A stretch of 64,000 bases of DNA from an uncultured Bacteroidota bacterium (lineage in GTDB: Bacteria > Bacteroidota > Bacteroidia > Chitinophagales > Chitinophagaceae): assembly GCA_903824665.1 (NCBI GenBank), contig CAIJXT010000008.1:26357-90356 (forward strand), in the 5' to 3' direction. The position numbers and the translations under genes were made by a program. Below are positions 48,783-60,932 of this stretch, one piece after another. Position 1 is the stretch's first letter, and each line of letters starts with the position of its first letter. Below the pieces are notes generated by a model. That model had not been told where the DNA came from, made no database searches, and was given only the letters and a program-made list of their open reading frames with translations.

Positions 48783-49367
48783 ATGAGCACACCACCGGCC
48801 CACATAGAAACCTTCACCCCTGCGAGTAGTGCGCACTGGCGCGAATGGCTGCAACAGCACCATCAAAGCAAACAGGCAGTATGGCTGATCTGCTACAAAA
48901 AAAACGCCGGTATCCCCACCGTCACCTGGAGCGATGCAGTAGACGAAGCACTATGTTTTGGATGGATAGATGCAATCCGGAAAACAGTAGACCACCAAAG
49001 CTTCATGCAGAGGTATACCAGGCGAAAACCCAATAGCGGCTGGTCTAAGATCAATAAAGAAAAAATAGAGAAGCTCACAGCGCAGGGTCTCATGACCGCT
49101 GCTGGTCTGGAGGTAGTACACATAGCAAAGCAAAACGGATCATGGCTGCTGCTGGATGAAGCTGAAACTATGGAGATCCCACAAGATCTCGGCGCGCTGT
49201 TCGCAGCCCACCCCGGCGCTGCAGATTGGTTCTTGGGTCTCAACAAGTCGGTACGCAAGCGCATATTGCACTGGGTTACCACCGCCAAACGACCTGAAAC
49301 CCGCCACAATCGCGCTACCGAGGTTGCCCGCATGGCTGCCATTGGCCAGATTCCAAAACAATTCTGA
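48783..49367 (+). CDS. YdeI/OmpD-associated family protein
   Basis: WREWLQQHHQSKQAVWLICYKK...VDEALCFGWIDAI...RKRILHWVTTAKRPETRHNR. Confidence 0.85.
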   Translation: MSTPPAHIETFTPASSAHWREWLQQHHQSKQAVWLICYKKNAGIPTVTWSDAVDEALCFGWIDAIRKTVDHQSFMQRYTRRKPNSGWSKINKEKIEKLTAQGLMTAAGLEVVHIAKQNGSWLLLDEAETMEIPQDLGALFAAHPGAADWFLGLNKSVRKRILHWVTTAKRPETRHNRATEVARMAAIGQIPKQF

Positions 49368-49401
49368 TCAACGGGTTGAAAACCAAAACCTACCTCAAGC
49401 T

Positions 49402-49785
49402 ATGATATCCGCCATACACCATATCGCCATTATTTGCTCAGACTATGAGCGGTCCAAATACTTCTATACTACCATTCTGGGCCTCACCCCGGTGCGCGAG
49501 GTATATCGCACCGAAAGACAATCCTGGAAATTGGATCTAGAACTGAACGGACACTATATCATTGAGTTGTTCTCCTTTCCCAACCCTCCGCCGCGCATCT
49601 CCCGGCCCGAGGCTGTCGGTCTCAGACACCTCGCATTTGCAACACCACACCTCGACAGTATTATCCCCCATTTGGCAGGGTTCGGCATAGCGGCAGAACC
49701 GGTGCGTATAGACGAGTTTACCGGCCGGCGGTTCACATTCATTTCAGACCCCGATGGACTGCCTATCGAGTTTTACGAACAGTGA
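49402..49785 (+). CDS. VOC-family (glyoxalase-like) protein
   Basis: IHHIAIICSDYERSKYFYTTILGL...GLRHLAFATPHLD...FISDPDGLPIEFYE. Confidence 0.9.
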   Translation: MISAIHHIAIICSDYERSKYFYTTILGLTPVREVYRTERQSWKLDLELNGHYIIELFSFPNPPPRISRPEAVGLRHLAFATPHLDSIIPHLAGFGIAAEPVRIDEFTGRRFTFISDPDGLPIEFYEQ

Positions 49786-49813
49786 TCAGCCCCCCCTGTG
49801 CTCAACACAGCTG

Positions 49814-50191
49814 TCAGATTTCACAGTTGTTATATACAGCGTCGGCAGAGTACGTCAACCCCCAATTGGCCATTGCCTGCAGCACAGGCGCAAGCGACAT
49901 CCCGGCTCCGGTTAGGCTGTAAGTGACATGTGGCGGCACCACAGGTTTCACATCCCGTACCACCAGTTTATCCGCTTCCAGCTCTTTTAGTTGCTGTATC
50001 AGCATCTTTTCGGTTATCGCTGGCAAGGCCCTTTTCAACTCGCTATACCGCAGTTGTTTGCCATTCAGGTGATACAATATAAGCGCTTTCCACCTGCCGC
50101 CAATTCTGTCCAGCGTATAGGTCACCGGGCATTTACTGAGCGAGGTCTGCTTGTTGAGTTGATTAGTCGAGCTTTCTTTGGCAACATACAT
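49814..50191 (-). CDS. HxlR-family transcriptional regulator
   Basis: CPVTYTLDRIGGRWKALILYHL...RYSELKRALPAITEKMLIQQLKELE. Confidence 0.93.
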   Translation of the reverse strand: MYVAKESSTNQLNKQTSLSKCPVTYTLDRIGGRWKALILYHLNGKQLRYSELKRALPAITEKMLIQQLKELEADKLVVRDVKPVVPPHVTYSLTGAGMSLAPVLQAMANWGLTYSADAVYNNCEI

Positions 50192-50277
50192 AATTTGAAC
50201 ACACTTTTTGGTTAGTACTTGTCAAAAAGTAAGTACAAAGATACCTTTGTGTTTCAAATAAACAAAAACCAGACAAA

Positions 50278-51162
50278 ATGAAATTAGTAGTAACAGGCGC
50301 CCTCGGGCACATCAGCAAACCAATGGTTGAACAATTGGTGAAAGAAGGCCACCAGGTAACAGTTATCAGCAGCAACCCTGCCCGGGTCGCAGAAATTGAA
50401 GCACTCGGTGCAAGTGCCGCTATCGGATCGGTAGAAGATGTCTCATTCCTCACTACCACATTCACTGGCGCCGACGCAGTGTATACAATGGTACCACCTA
50501 CATGGAGCGCCGCCGACTGGAAAGGGCATATCCACAACATAGGCAAAAACTATGCAACGGCTATCAGAAACTCCAGAGTGAAAAAAGTAGTAAATCTCAG
50601 CAGCATAGGCGCGCACATGCCCACCGGCTGCGGACCTGTAAGCGGGTTGCATGGTGTTGAATCAGAACTGAACGCTCTTGAAAATACAGATGTATTGCAC
50701 CTGCGTCCCGCATACTTTTTCCACAATCTGCTCAGCAATATCGGCATGATAAAACACATGGGTATTATGGGAGGCAACTACGGAGAAAATGCAACCATGG
50801 TATTGGTACACCCAACTGATATTGCTGCTGTCGCCGCTGCAGAATTGGGCAAAGCACAATTCACCGGCAAGTCTGTAAAATACATTGCCGGCGACGAACG
50901 TACTACGACAGACATTGCACAAACGATCGGCAATGCTATCGGTAAACCCGGCTTGCCCTGGGTAAACTTCAGCAATGAAGACGCACTGAATGGCATGGTA
51001 CAAGCCGGCCTGAGCAGCGAAGTGGCTGCTAACTATGTAGAGATGGGCAGTGCAATGGCCAGCGGAGCAATGGCTGAACAATACAATTCCGGAAAACCAG
51101 CATTGTCACCAACCAAGCTGGAAGATTTTGCAAAAGAATTTGCAGCTATTTACGCGTTATAA
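50278..51162 (+). CDS. NmrA-like NAD(P)-binding protein
   Basis: VVTGALGHISKPMVEQLVKEGHQVTVISSNP; divergent from HxlR gene. Confidence 0.9.
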   Translation: MKLVVTGALGHISKPMVEQLVKEGHQVTVISSNPARVAEIEALGASAAIGSVEDVSFLTTTFTGADAVYTMVPPTWSAADWKGHIHNIGKNYATAIRNSRVKKVVNLSSIGAHMPTGCGPVSGLHGVESELNALENTDVLHLRPAYFFHNLLSNIGMIKHMGIMGGNYGENATMVLVHPTDIAAVAAAELGKAQFTGKSVKYIAGDERTTTDIAQTIGNAIGKPGLPWVNFSNEDALNGMVQAGLSSEVAANYVEMGSAMASGAMAEQYNSGKPALSPTKLEDFAKEFAAIYAL

Positions 51163-51408
51163 TTCTATACTGCATTGTCCCAAAAAGGGCTGTACCTGCA
51201 ATGGTACGGCCCTTTTTGCCGTTTGTTGCACACCTTCCTCAAAACCACATCATCGTCCACCACCCACTTCTACCACCCACTACCTTATATATACCATTAC
51301 TCATTAACGCACTGTAGTAAAACTTTAACAGTACTATTTATTGCATAGTACTAAACTTTTACTACTTTTGTGTCAGCAAACAAGGTAATCAACATAAAAC
51401 CAGGCACA

Positions 51409-51858
51409 ATGAATATAGAAAACACGCAAAGTCAGATGAGAAGAGGAATACTTGAATTCTGCATTCTTTCTGTTATCAGGCGGGGCGAAGCATACCCTAG
51501 TGACATAGTAGAGGAAATGAAAACGGCCAGATTGCTTGTACTGGAAGGCACTTTATACCCACTGCTCACCCGTCTCAAAAATGCTGGCATGCTCACCTAC
51601 AGATGGGTGGAAAGCAACTCCGGTCCGCCACGCAAATACTTCTCGCTCACTGAAAAAGGTATTGACTTTTACAAAGAGCTGGAAGATACCTGGAGCGAAC
51701 TTGCCTATGCTGTCAACGCGCTGAAGAACAAGAAAGACGCTCTTCCCCCCGTTGCAGAACAGCAGGGATCAACACCACCAATCACACCGGCAGACCAGGG
51801 CACAGATCTCCCTGCAAGCACAGAATCGCCCGAAGAACAAACGCAACCCATACAATAA
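51409..51858 (+). CDS. PadR-family transcriptional regulator
   Basis: RRGILEFCILSVIRRGEAYPSDIVEEM...EGTLYPLLTRLKNAGML. Confidence 0.93.
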   Translation: MNIENTQSQMRRGILEFCILSVIRRGEAYPSDIVEEMKTARLLVLEGTLYPLLTRLKNAGMLTYRWVESNSGPPRKYFSLTEKGIDFYKELEDTWSELAYAVNALKNKKDALPPVAEQQGSTPPITPADQGTDLPASTESPEEQTQPIQ

Positions 51859-51932
51859 AGGCACCAAAACCAAACAGAACATTCACATTACTCAAATTGG
51901 TGTAGCAACCAGTTTTCATCAATCACAAAACA

Positions 51933-53768
51933 ATGGAAAAAATAATCAGCATAAATTTTCATGGCAGGGTAATACCTATTGAAGAAGGTGCTTACAACGA
52001 ACTGAAAAAATATATCGACAGCCTGCGCGGCCACTTTGCCAATGAGGAAAGCAGTGAAGAAATCATCCACGATATAGAATATCGTATCGCCGAGCTTTTT
52101 GCTGAAAAACTGAAAAGCGGAATTTCATGTATCGGCAAAAACGAACTGAATGCAGTTATAGACAGCATCGGCCGGCTTGAAGATATTGAAGCTGCTGAGC
52201 AGGAAGAAACACAATCTACCGGGAGCACTATGCCCCCACCTGCCTACCAGCCCCAGAAAGGACGCTTCTTCCGAAACGCCGATGATAAGATGATCGCCGG
52301 CGTGTGCAGTGGCATAGCTATACGCAGTGGTATAGATCCGGTTATTGTTCGTTTGCTATTTGTTTTGCTTATTGGCGTCATATCCTGGATCTACATCCTG
52401 CTATGGATAATCGTGCCTTCTAAGAGTTTTGAATCAAATATTACCAGGAGGCTCTACCGCAATCCGGACAATAAGATGATAGCTGGCGTTTGCAGCGGCT
52501 TGGCTGTGTATTTCCGTGTCGACAAATGGATTCCCAGACTGATATTTGCATTGCCGCTGATTGTCAGCATATTTTCTGGCAGCATGCATGCCATGTGGTG
52601 GCCATGGGGTTTCGGAAGCAGCGTTTTTGCAGGGTCATTCGGCAGCGGTATGTTCATTATCTATGTAGTACTATGGATAGCGCTACCCTATGCCACCACC
52701 GCCACAGATAAGCTGGAAATGCGTGGCGAGAAAATTGATATAAACTCTATAAAAGCCGCAACAATTGCCAATGCTACAGCACCAGTCAGCCGCGTTCACA
52801 CCGCAGGTAGCGGTCTGGGCAGAGCCATAGGGCTGCTTTTCAAAGCATTTTTCCTCTTCATTGCAGGTATCATGGCACTTAGCCTGTTCGGTGTACTCAT
52901 AGGTCTGTTGTTTGCGGGCATGGTTGCATTTCCCTTTACAGACTTTGTGCTAAACAGCACGGGACAATATGCTACTGCCTGGACCAGCCTCGCATTGTTC
53001 CTGGGGATACCACTGTTGGCGCTTATTACATGGTTAGTTCGCCGCATGATTGGTGTGCGTTCACACCGGCACTACCTGGGTTATATATTTGCCGGACTGT
53101 GGGTAATAGGTCTGCTCGGTCTGATAACCTCAGTTGGAATATTTGCTGACAATTTCAGATACAAATCTGTTGTAGAAGAGGCCTACCAGATTCAGCAGCC
53201 ATCCGGAAACAGTTTATTAATAAACACAGAACTCAACAGTGAGTTGGAAACCGAAAACGGCCACAATTACTGGTGTGCCGACTGGGAAGATGATGAAGAT
53301 ATGCCATTTCGATTGGTAGACAAGGATCAGTTGTGGCTGCGGACAGTGAAAATAAACGTGGCAAAAAGCCCCGATTCGTTCTATCATATCTATGAACATA
53401 GAATCAGCAGGGGTAATACGACCAACGAAGCACGCAAACGGGCACAACAAATTAGCTTTGGTATTCAACAACTGGATAGTGTCATCACATTGCCCGACGG
53501 ATTTGCGATTACAACCAAAGACAAATTCCGCAATCAACAGGTGATCCTTATTGTAGAAGTGCCATTGGGAAAGTCTGTGAGTTTTAATGAAAACGTAAAT
53601 AAATATGTATGGTTTAATGTAAATGTGGATGGTCGCAGCAACTTCAACGTTGAGCAAAACGACTACTACAATTCTTATAGAAATAATAGCACCTATGTCA
53701 TGACTTCAACAGGGTTGATTAACTCCGCTGACTCGTCAGATAAACGGGACCTGGAGGAAGATGAATAA
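51933..53768 (+). CDS. PspC-domain membrane protein
   Basis: Two PspC-like segments (RNADDKMIAGVCSGIA..., RNPDNKMIAGVCSGLAVYF...). Confidence 0.9.
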   Translation: MEKIISINFHGRVIPIEEGAYNELKKYIDSLRGHFANEESSEEIIHDIEYRIAELFAEKLKSGISCIGKNELNAVIDSIGRLEDIEAAEQEETQSTGSTMPPPAYQPQKGRFFRNADDKMIAGVCSGIAIRSGIDPVIVRLLFVLLIGVISWIYILLWIIVPSKSFESNITRRLYRNPDNKMIAGVCSGLAVYFRVDKWIPRLIFALPLIVSIFSGSMHAMWWPWGFGSSVFAGSFGSGMFIIYVVLWIALPYATTATDKLEMRGEKIDINSIKAATIANATAPVSRVHTAGSGLGRAIGLLFKAFFLFIAGIMALSLFGVLIGLLFAGMVAFPFTDFVLNSTGQYATAWTSLALFLGIPLLALITWLVRRMIGVRSHRHYLGYIFAGLWVIGLLGLITSVGIFADNFRYKSVVEEAYQIQQPSGNSLLINTELNSELETENGHNYWCADWEDDEDMPFRLVDKDQLWLRTVKINVAKSPDSFYHIYEHRISRGNTTNEARKRAQQISFGIQQLDSVITLPDGFAITTKDKFRNQQVILIVEVPLGKSVSFNENVNKYVWFNVNVDGRSNFNVEQNDYYNSYRNNSTYVMTSTGLINSADSSDKRDLEEDE

Positions 53769-54137
53769 TAAATTGCCATCTGGCGCACAAACAAATTAAT
53801 AAAATGACATAATTTTTCAATGAATGGTATATCAAACATATAATTGACATGTCATTTTTACACACTCATAATACATTATTTTTCAATCCTAACCACACTA
53901 CGAAATATACTGTTTCATAAAATCAATATTCCACAACAAGTAAAATTTAGACTCATTTATATTGATATTATTTACGTGTATATAGTTGGTAAAATATTAT
54001 TTTTATAACAAAATACTTGCAAATTCACCGCATTTAAATTAACTTAACAGTCGTAAATTCGCAGTCCTTTAAGAAAATCATTTCTTCACTTTTGCAGGCT
54101 GGCGAGTGGTTTTAATAACTTTTAGTTAATTACGTGT

Positions 54138-56360
54138 ATGGAATCTGTTAGTAGTCGCGCAAAACATAATATCAAAAAAGAATTACAACAATATTTTGGA
54201 TTTGACTCCTTCAAGGGTGAACAGGAAGAAATAATAACAAGTATACTTTCCGGCAGAGATACATTTGTAATCATGCCTACAGGCGGCGGCAAGTCGCTTT
54301 GTTACCAATTACCTGCACTGCTTAGTGAGGGTGTGGCGATAGTGGTTTCTCCGCTGATAGCCCTGATGAAAAATCAGGTAGACCTGATACGCGGGTATAG
54401 CTCGCGCGACAACATTGCCCACTTTCTGAACTCAACACTCAGCAAAGCCCAGCAGAAAAAAGTAAAGACAGACCTTACAGAGGGACGAACAAAAATGCTG
54501 TACGTAGCGCCGGAAACGCTTACCAAGCAAGAGAATATTTCGTTTTTCTCCGATCTTCAGATTTCTTTCATAGCTGTCGATGAGGCGCATTGTATATCAG
54601 AATGGGGTCATGATTTCCGCCCGGAATACCGCAAACTCAGAGACATGATCGATATGATCAACCCTGAGTTGCCAATCATTGCCCTTACCGCAACCGCAAC
54701 ACCAAAGGTGCAGGATGACATTGTAAAAAACCTGAATTTACGCAACGCAAATATTTTTATCGACTCGTTCAACAGGCCTAATCTGTATTATGAAATTGTA
54801 CCGAAGATCTCTAAAGAGCAAACACTAAAGAGCATCGTTAAGTTCATTAATACAATGAAAGGTAAGAGCGGTATCATTTATACACTGAATCGTAAAACCA
54901 CCGAAGAACTTGCTCAGACATTGCAGGCAAACGGCATCAGTGCTGTAGCCTACCACGCAGGTCTGGAGTCACAGATCCGCTCCACAAGGCAAGATCAGTT
55001 CCTGATGGAAAAGGTAGATGTGATTGTTGCTACCATAGCTTTCGGTATGGGTATTGATAAGCCTGATGTGCGCTTTGTGATCCACTACAACATCCCAAAA
55101 TCACTCGAGAATTACTACCAGGAAACAGGCAGAGGTGGACGCGATGGCATGGAGGGTAAGTGCCTGCTGTACTATTCGCACAAAGATGTGCAGAAGCTGG
55201 AACACCTGATGCGCGACAAACCACTGAGTGAGCGCGAAATGGGCGCCCAGTTGATTTCTGAGACACTGGCCTACGTAGAAAGCGGCGTGTGCCGGAGGAA
55301 GTTGTTGTTGCACTATTTTGGAGAAGAATATAAAAAGACCAATTGTGGCAATTGTGACAACTGCAAAAACCCCAAAGAAAAACTGGAAGTAAAGGACAGC
55401 ATAAAAATAACGCTGGACGCAATCAAAGAACTTGACGAACGCTTCGGCATTGACTATGTTGTAAATGTCATTCTGGGCAAAGCAAATCCACAGATCCAAA
55501 CGTTCAGACACGATAAGCTGAAATCATTTGGTGCCGGCCTGGTCATGGAAATGGATGCCAATTTCTGGAACTCACTGATACGGCAAATGATGCTGGAAGG
55601 CATGATTCGCAAAGACATTGAAGAATACGGTCTGCTGAAAATAACAGAGAAAGGACAGAAATTCCACAAAAAACCATATTCGATCATGGTGGCACTCAAT
55701 CATAAGTATGATGATGCCACTGCCGACGATGATGAGGTAAGTGGTGGAAGCAGTGGCCCGGCTACAACCGACCCTGTACTCTTCGATATGCTGAAAGATC
55801 TGCGCAAGCAGGTTGCCCGGGAGAAAAACCTTCCGCCCTTCGTAATATTCCTCGAAAACTCACTCGAAGATATGGCCACCAACTACCCCACTACACTGGG
55901 TGAGTTGGAAAAAATACAGGGGGTGAGCAAGGGCAAGGCTATACGTTACGGCAAAAAATTCGTTGATCTCATAGCCAAGTATGTAGAGGAAAACGACATC
56001 ACAAAGCCGGATGATTTTGTGATGAAAAGCGTGGTAAACAAAAGCGGAATGAAGGTGTTCATCATACAGAACATTGACAAAAAAATACCACTGGAAACCA
56101 TTGCCAAAAACAAAGGCCTGTCTCTGCCCGATCTGCTGCTGGAAATGGAAACCATCGTAGCCAGCGGCACAAGACTGAACCTCGACTACTGCCTTGAACA
56201 GGAACTGGATGAAAATGAGCAGGATGATATTTTCGACTACTTCAAAAACAGCCATGACGACGACATGGACAGCGCGTTCGAAGAGTTCAAAGACAGAGAT
56301 GTGAGCATAGAGCATCTGAAAATGATGCGTATCAAATTTATGAGCGAATACGCGAACTGA
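54138..56360 (+). CDS. recQ: ATP-dependent DNA helicase RecQ
   Basis: MPTGGGKSLCYQLPAL, DEAHCISEWGHDFRPEY, QETGRGGRDG, Zn-binding and HRDC regions. Confidence 0.96.
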   Translation: MESVSSRAKHNIKKELQQYFGFDSFKGEQEEIITSILSGRDTFVIMPTGGGKSLCYQLPALLSEGVAIVVSPLIALMKNQVDLIRGYSSRDNIAHFLNSTLSKAQQKKVKTDLTEGRTKMLYVAPETLTKQENISFFSDLQISFIAVDEAHCISEWGHDFRPEYRKLRDMIDMINPELPIIALTATATPKVQDDIVKNLNLRNANIFIDSFNRPNLYYEIVPKISKEQTLKSIVKFINTMKGKSGIIYTLNRKTTEELAQTLQANGISAVAYHAGLESQIRSTRQDQFLMEKVDVIVATIAFGMGIDKPDVRFVIHYNIPKSLENYYQETGRGGRDGMEGKCLLYYSHKDVQKLEHLMRDKPLSEREMGAQLISETLAYVESGVCRRKLLLHYFGEEYKKTNCGNCDNCKNPKEKLEVKDSIKITLDAIKELDERFGIDYVVNVILGKANPQIQTFRHDKLKSFGAGLVMEMDANFWNSLIRQMMLEGMIRKDIEEYGLLKITEKGQKFHKKPYSIMVALNHKYDDATADDDEVSGGSSGPATTDPVLFDMLKDLRKQVAREKNLPPFVIFLENSLEDMATNYPTTLGELEKIQGVSKGKAIRYGKKFVDLIAKYVEENDITKPDDFVMKSVVNKSGMKVFIIQNIDKKIPLETIAKNKGLSLPDLLLEMETIVASGTRLNLDYCLEQELDENEQDDIFDYFKNSHDDDMDSAFEEFKDRDVSIEHLKMMRIKFMSEYAN

Positions 56361-56447
56361 TATTTAAACCCAATGCTTTGCCGGAAAACCGGTATATTTT
56401 TCATATTCTCCGGCATACTTTCAAATGCCGGGCTAATAGCAGCGTAA

Positions 56448-57119
56448 ATGGTCAACAAACCAGTTTGGGAAAAACTAACCAGCGAACTGGCCGCTACACA
56501 TACGACTCTGATAGCGGTTTCAAAAACCAAACCTGTTAGCGACATACAAGAGCTATACGACCTTGGTCAGCGCGACTTTGGAGAGAACTATGTGCAGGAA
56601 CTTACCGAAAAATACAGCCTGCTGCCACCAGATATCAGATGGCATTATATAGGGCATTTGCAAAGCAACAAAGTAAAGTACATTGCTCTATTCGTGCATA
56701 TGATCCATGCTGTAGATAGCTTCAAACTTCTGGAAGAGATCAACAGGCAGGCGTTGAAACACAACCGATGTATCGATGTATTGCTACAGATGCACATAGC
56801 AGAAGAGGAAACGAAATTCGGGATGGACGAATCTGAAATCGCCCGCATGCTGGAATACTATACCGCTCAACAGGACACCCTGAATAATGTACGCATATGC
56901 GGACTCATGGGCATGGCATCAAATACTGAGGACGAAAATAAAATAACGTCTGAGTTTGCACGCCTGCGCAATTACTTCATCTTTCTGTCAGAAACCATAT
57001 TCTTCAATAAGGCATCATTTTCAGTCTGCTCTATTGGCATGAGTGCCGACTACAAACTGGCGGTAAAACAGGGCGGTAATATGGTACGGATTGGCAGCAT
57101 GCTCTTCGGGTCGAGATAG
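56448..57119 (+). CDS. YggS-family pyridoxal-phosphate homeostasis protein
   Basis: LIAVSKTKPVSDIQELYDLGQRDFGENYVQEL, IRWHYIGHLQSNKVKYI, SIGMSADYKLAV. Confidence 0.95.
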   Translation: MVNKPVWEKLTSELAATHTTLIAVSKTKPVSDIQELYDLGQRDFGENYVQELTEKYSLLPPDIRWHYIGHLQSNKVKYIALFVHMIHAVDSFKLLEEINRQALKHNRCIDVLLQMHIAEEETKFGMDESEIARMLEYYTAQQDTLNNVRICGLMGMASNTEDENKITSEFARLRNYFIFLSETIFFNKASFSVCSIGMSADYKLAVKQGGNMVRIGSMLFGSR

Positions 57120-57704
57120 CTACTTACCCAGCGACAATGCAGTAGGCAGGCCATCCAGACTCTGGGTGTTCTTTTCCTGCTTATATTTTTCAATACCTTC
57201 CACTCCCTTTTTCTCCGCCCACTTTATTGCGTGATCGCGCTCGCCGGTGTATTCATAAAGGGGTACGCTGTATCCGCAGGAAGTTTGTACCAAATCTATG
57301 TCAGCAACTATGATTTGTCGCGTTGCGGGCAAAATGGTAAAGTGACTCGCTAATTCTGTCCATTCAGGCGTGTTTGGCAAAACTGTATATCCTTTACCAT
57401 ACAACCTGAGAATATTTGGTGGACCATCAAAAGCGCAAAACATAAAAGTGATGCGACCGTTCTCCAGTATGTGTGCTGATGTTTCGTTGCCGCTGCCTGT
57501 CACATCCAGATAGGCTACCCGCGCCGGAGACAATACACGAAAACAGTCGAGCCCCTTGGGTGAGAGATTGATATGCCCGGTGCCAGAAAGTGGCGCAGTA
57601 GCTACAAAGAACATTTTCTGCTTTTTGATAAATGTCTGGTGGCTGGCTTTGATATGATCGGAGAAATTGCCCATAATAACAGTTGGTCTAAGGATATTCC
57701 TCAA
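57120..57704 (-). CDS. Pyridoxamine 5'-phosphate oxidase-family protein
   Basis: FFVATAPLSGTGHINLSPKGLDCFRVL...RLYGKGYTVLP. Confidence 0.88.
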   Translation of the reverse strand: MRNILRPTVIMGNFSDHIKASHQTFIKKQKMFFVATAPLSGTGHINLSPKGLDCFRVLSPARVAYLDVTGSGNETSAHILENGRITFMFCAFDGPPNILRLYGKGYTVLPNTPEWTELASHFTILPATRQIIVADIDLVQTSCGYSVPLYEYTGERDHAIKWAEKKGVEGIEKYKQEKNTQSLDGLPTALSLGK

Positions 57705-57792
57705 AAATACAGATAGCTATGCGAAATGTCTTGATGAAAGCATGGAATAGGTCTAATTTTGTACATCCAAACAATTTACAATCTATATCATT

Positions 57793-58245
57793 ATGGGAAA
57801 GCCAAGCAGTATCAGCAGCAAATTCGATCGTTTCTCGGGTTTTGTAACCAGAATAACCGGCAGCCCGGCAGCCTTTACCACAGCACTGTCAGTGATAGCA
57901 CTTTGGGGGCTTACCGGACCACTGTTCAACTATTCTGACACCTGGCAACTCGCCATCAATACCGGAACCACAATTGTGACTTTTCTGATGGTTTTCGTCA
58001 TTCAGCAGGCACAAAACAAAGAGTCGATGGCTATGCAGTTGAAGCTGAATGAACTTATAGCGGCAACAAAGGGCGCCAGCAACCGCGTAATAGATATTGA
58101 AGACCTTACAGACGACGAGCTGCGTGTACTTAAGAAATTCTACATCAAGCTCAGCAAACTGGCAGAGCAAAGTTCAGACATAGGTGCCACCCACTCTATC
58201 GACGAAGCAGAACGGAACGAAGCCTTCAAAAAGGGTACATACTAA
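57793..58245 (+). CDS. Low-affinity iron permease-family protein
   Basis: TTALSVIALWGLTGPLFNYSDTWQLAINTGTTIVTFLMVFVIQQAQNKE. Confidence 0.88.
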   Translation: MGKPSSISSKFDRFSGFVTRITGSPAAFTTALSVIALWGLTGPLFNYSDTWQLAINTGTTIVTFLMVFVIQQAQNKESMAMQLKLNELIAATKGASNRVIDIEDLTDDELRVLKKFYIKLSKLAEQSSDIGATHSIDEAERNEAFKKGTY

Positions 58246-58333
58246 AAAGGCTGCCTGTGAAAAATAAAGACGATAATAGTTTCAGATTTATTTGGCTGGC
58301 CCGATTAGTTACAATACCTTTGCACCCTCACAG

Positions 58334-59968
<1,635 letters not shown>

Positions 59969-59972
<4 letters not shown>

Positions 59973-60217
59973 GCTGCTTTTGTTAGTTGATTATCAATGT
60001 GTAGTGCAATTTTCTTGCCAAACTTTTGACGTTTAGAAACCACATTATAAATAAATCGAGTGTACTTCTTAATAGTGTCTATCAGTTCATTGACTTGCTC
60101 ATCAGTGTAGTCTTTAAATCTTGCAAATTGCCTTACCTCTTCCGGGGTAATGTCATGTGTCCGGTCATACGAATTTACGCCAAGTAGTTTTCTTTTCATG
60201 CCAAAATGATTTACCAT
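59969..60217 (-). CDS. Small protein translationally coupled to element B recombinase
   Basis: 4-bp overlap with recombinase start; YTDEQ-containing, similar to 6547-6825 product. Confidence 0.65.
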
Positions 60218-60502
60218 ATTGTACTACAATTGGCACGCCATAAAACCGGGCATTTTTGACAAATTTTCCGTTTCAAATGAAATCTAATGCTCGTCTAAAT
60301 CGCCGCAAATGGTGTTTAAATAGTGCAATGTATATTTATTTTCAGATTGTCAAATAGGCGTATGTAAAGGCTTGGCGTGTCATGAAATGATGGCAGAAAT
60401 CGAAAAACAGGATACATATAAAAGCGCAGATCAACGTTCATGAATTTTACAACACATATTGCAACATTTTTGCGAGACAAAATTCATTTGCAGGGGATTC
60501 AA

Positions 60503-60558
60503 AAAATGTTTGAAAATCATTTGAAAATGTTTAAAAATGTTTGCCAATGTTTGAAAAC
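60503..60558. repeat. Short phased direct repeat array (AATGTTT units)
   Basis: AATGTTT at 60505, 60526, 60536, 60546 with an AATCATTTG variant in the 21-bp gap. Confidence 0.6.
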
Positions 60559-60723
60559 ATATTGGATTTGAGTGGAACTAGCAATTGCCAGCGAAAATGA
60601 ATAGACGATTGTGGTCTGTAATTGGAAGAAATCATATTGTGCTCAATTTTAATTAAGCAGTAACCCTGTAAAACATCATTATCAATCACATGTTTTATAT
60701 CTTTCCGTTTATTTGTTGTATGC

Positions 60724-60843
60724 TTGACCCCTATATCTACGGAAACCCACGTTAACCTTATTGACCAGATGGTCGATAAGGCTGGCTGGAATTTGTCTGA
60801 CCGGATGGAGGTTCCGCAGATGGACACCATGTGGCACCGATGA
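60724..60843 (+). pseudogene. Fragment resembling the N-terminus of a type I restriction HsdR subunit
   Basis: Frame reads LTPISTETHVNLIDQMVDKAGWNLSDRMEVPQMDTMWHR*; sE.d.R..LID..L..AGW-like motif. Confidence 0.4.
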
Positions 60844-60932
60844 ATGGCTTTAATAGTAGCGTATTGCACTATTTTATGAGGTTGAGGTGAAATTTTGAAA
60901 ATGACAAAGAAATTGATTGCTTAAATTCTAAT

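Noticed and set aside
49814-58245. Housekeeping stretch (HxlR/NmrA, PadR/PspC, recQ, YggS-like)
   Set aside because: Ordinary genes with expected organisation; nothing beyond standard annotation.
60531-60869. 112-aa minus-strand ORF in element B
   Set aside because: Overlaps the repeat array and an HsdR-like remnant on the other strand; no recognisable protein features.
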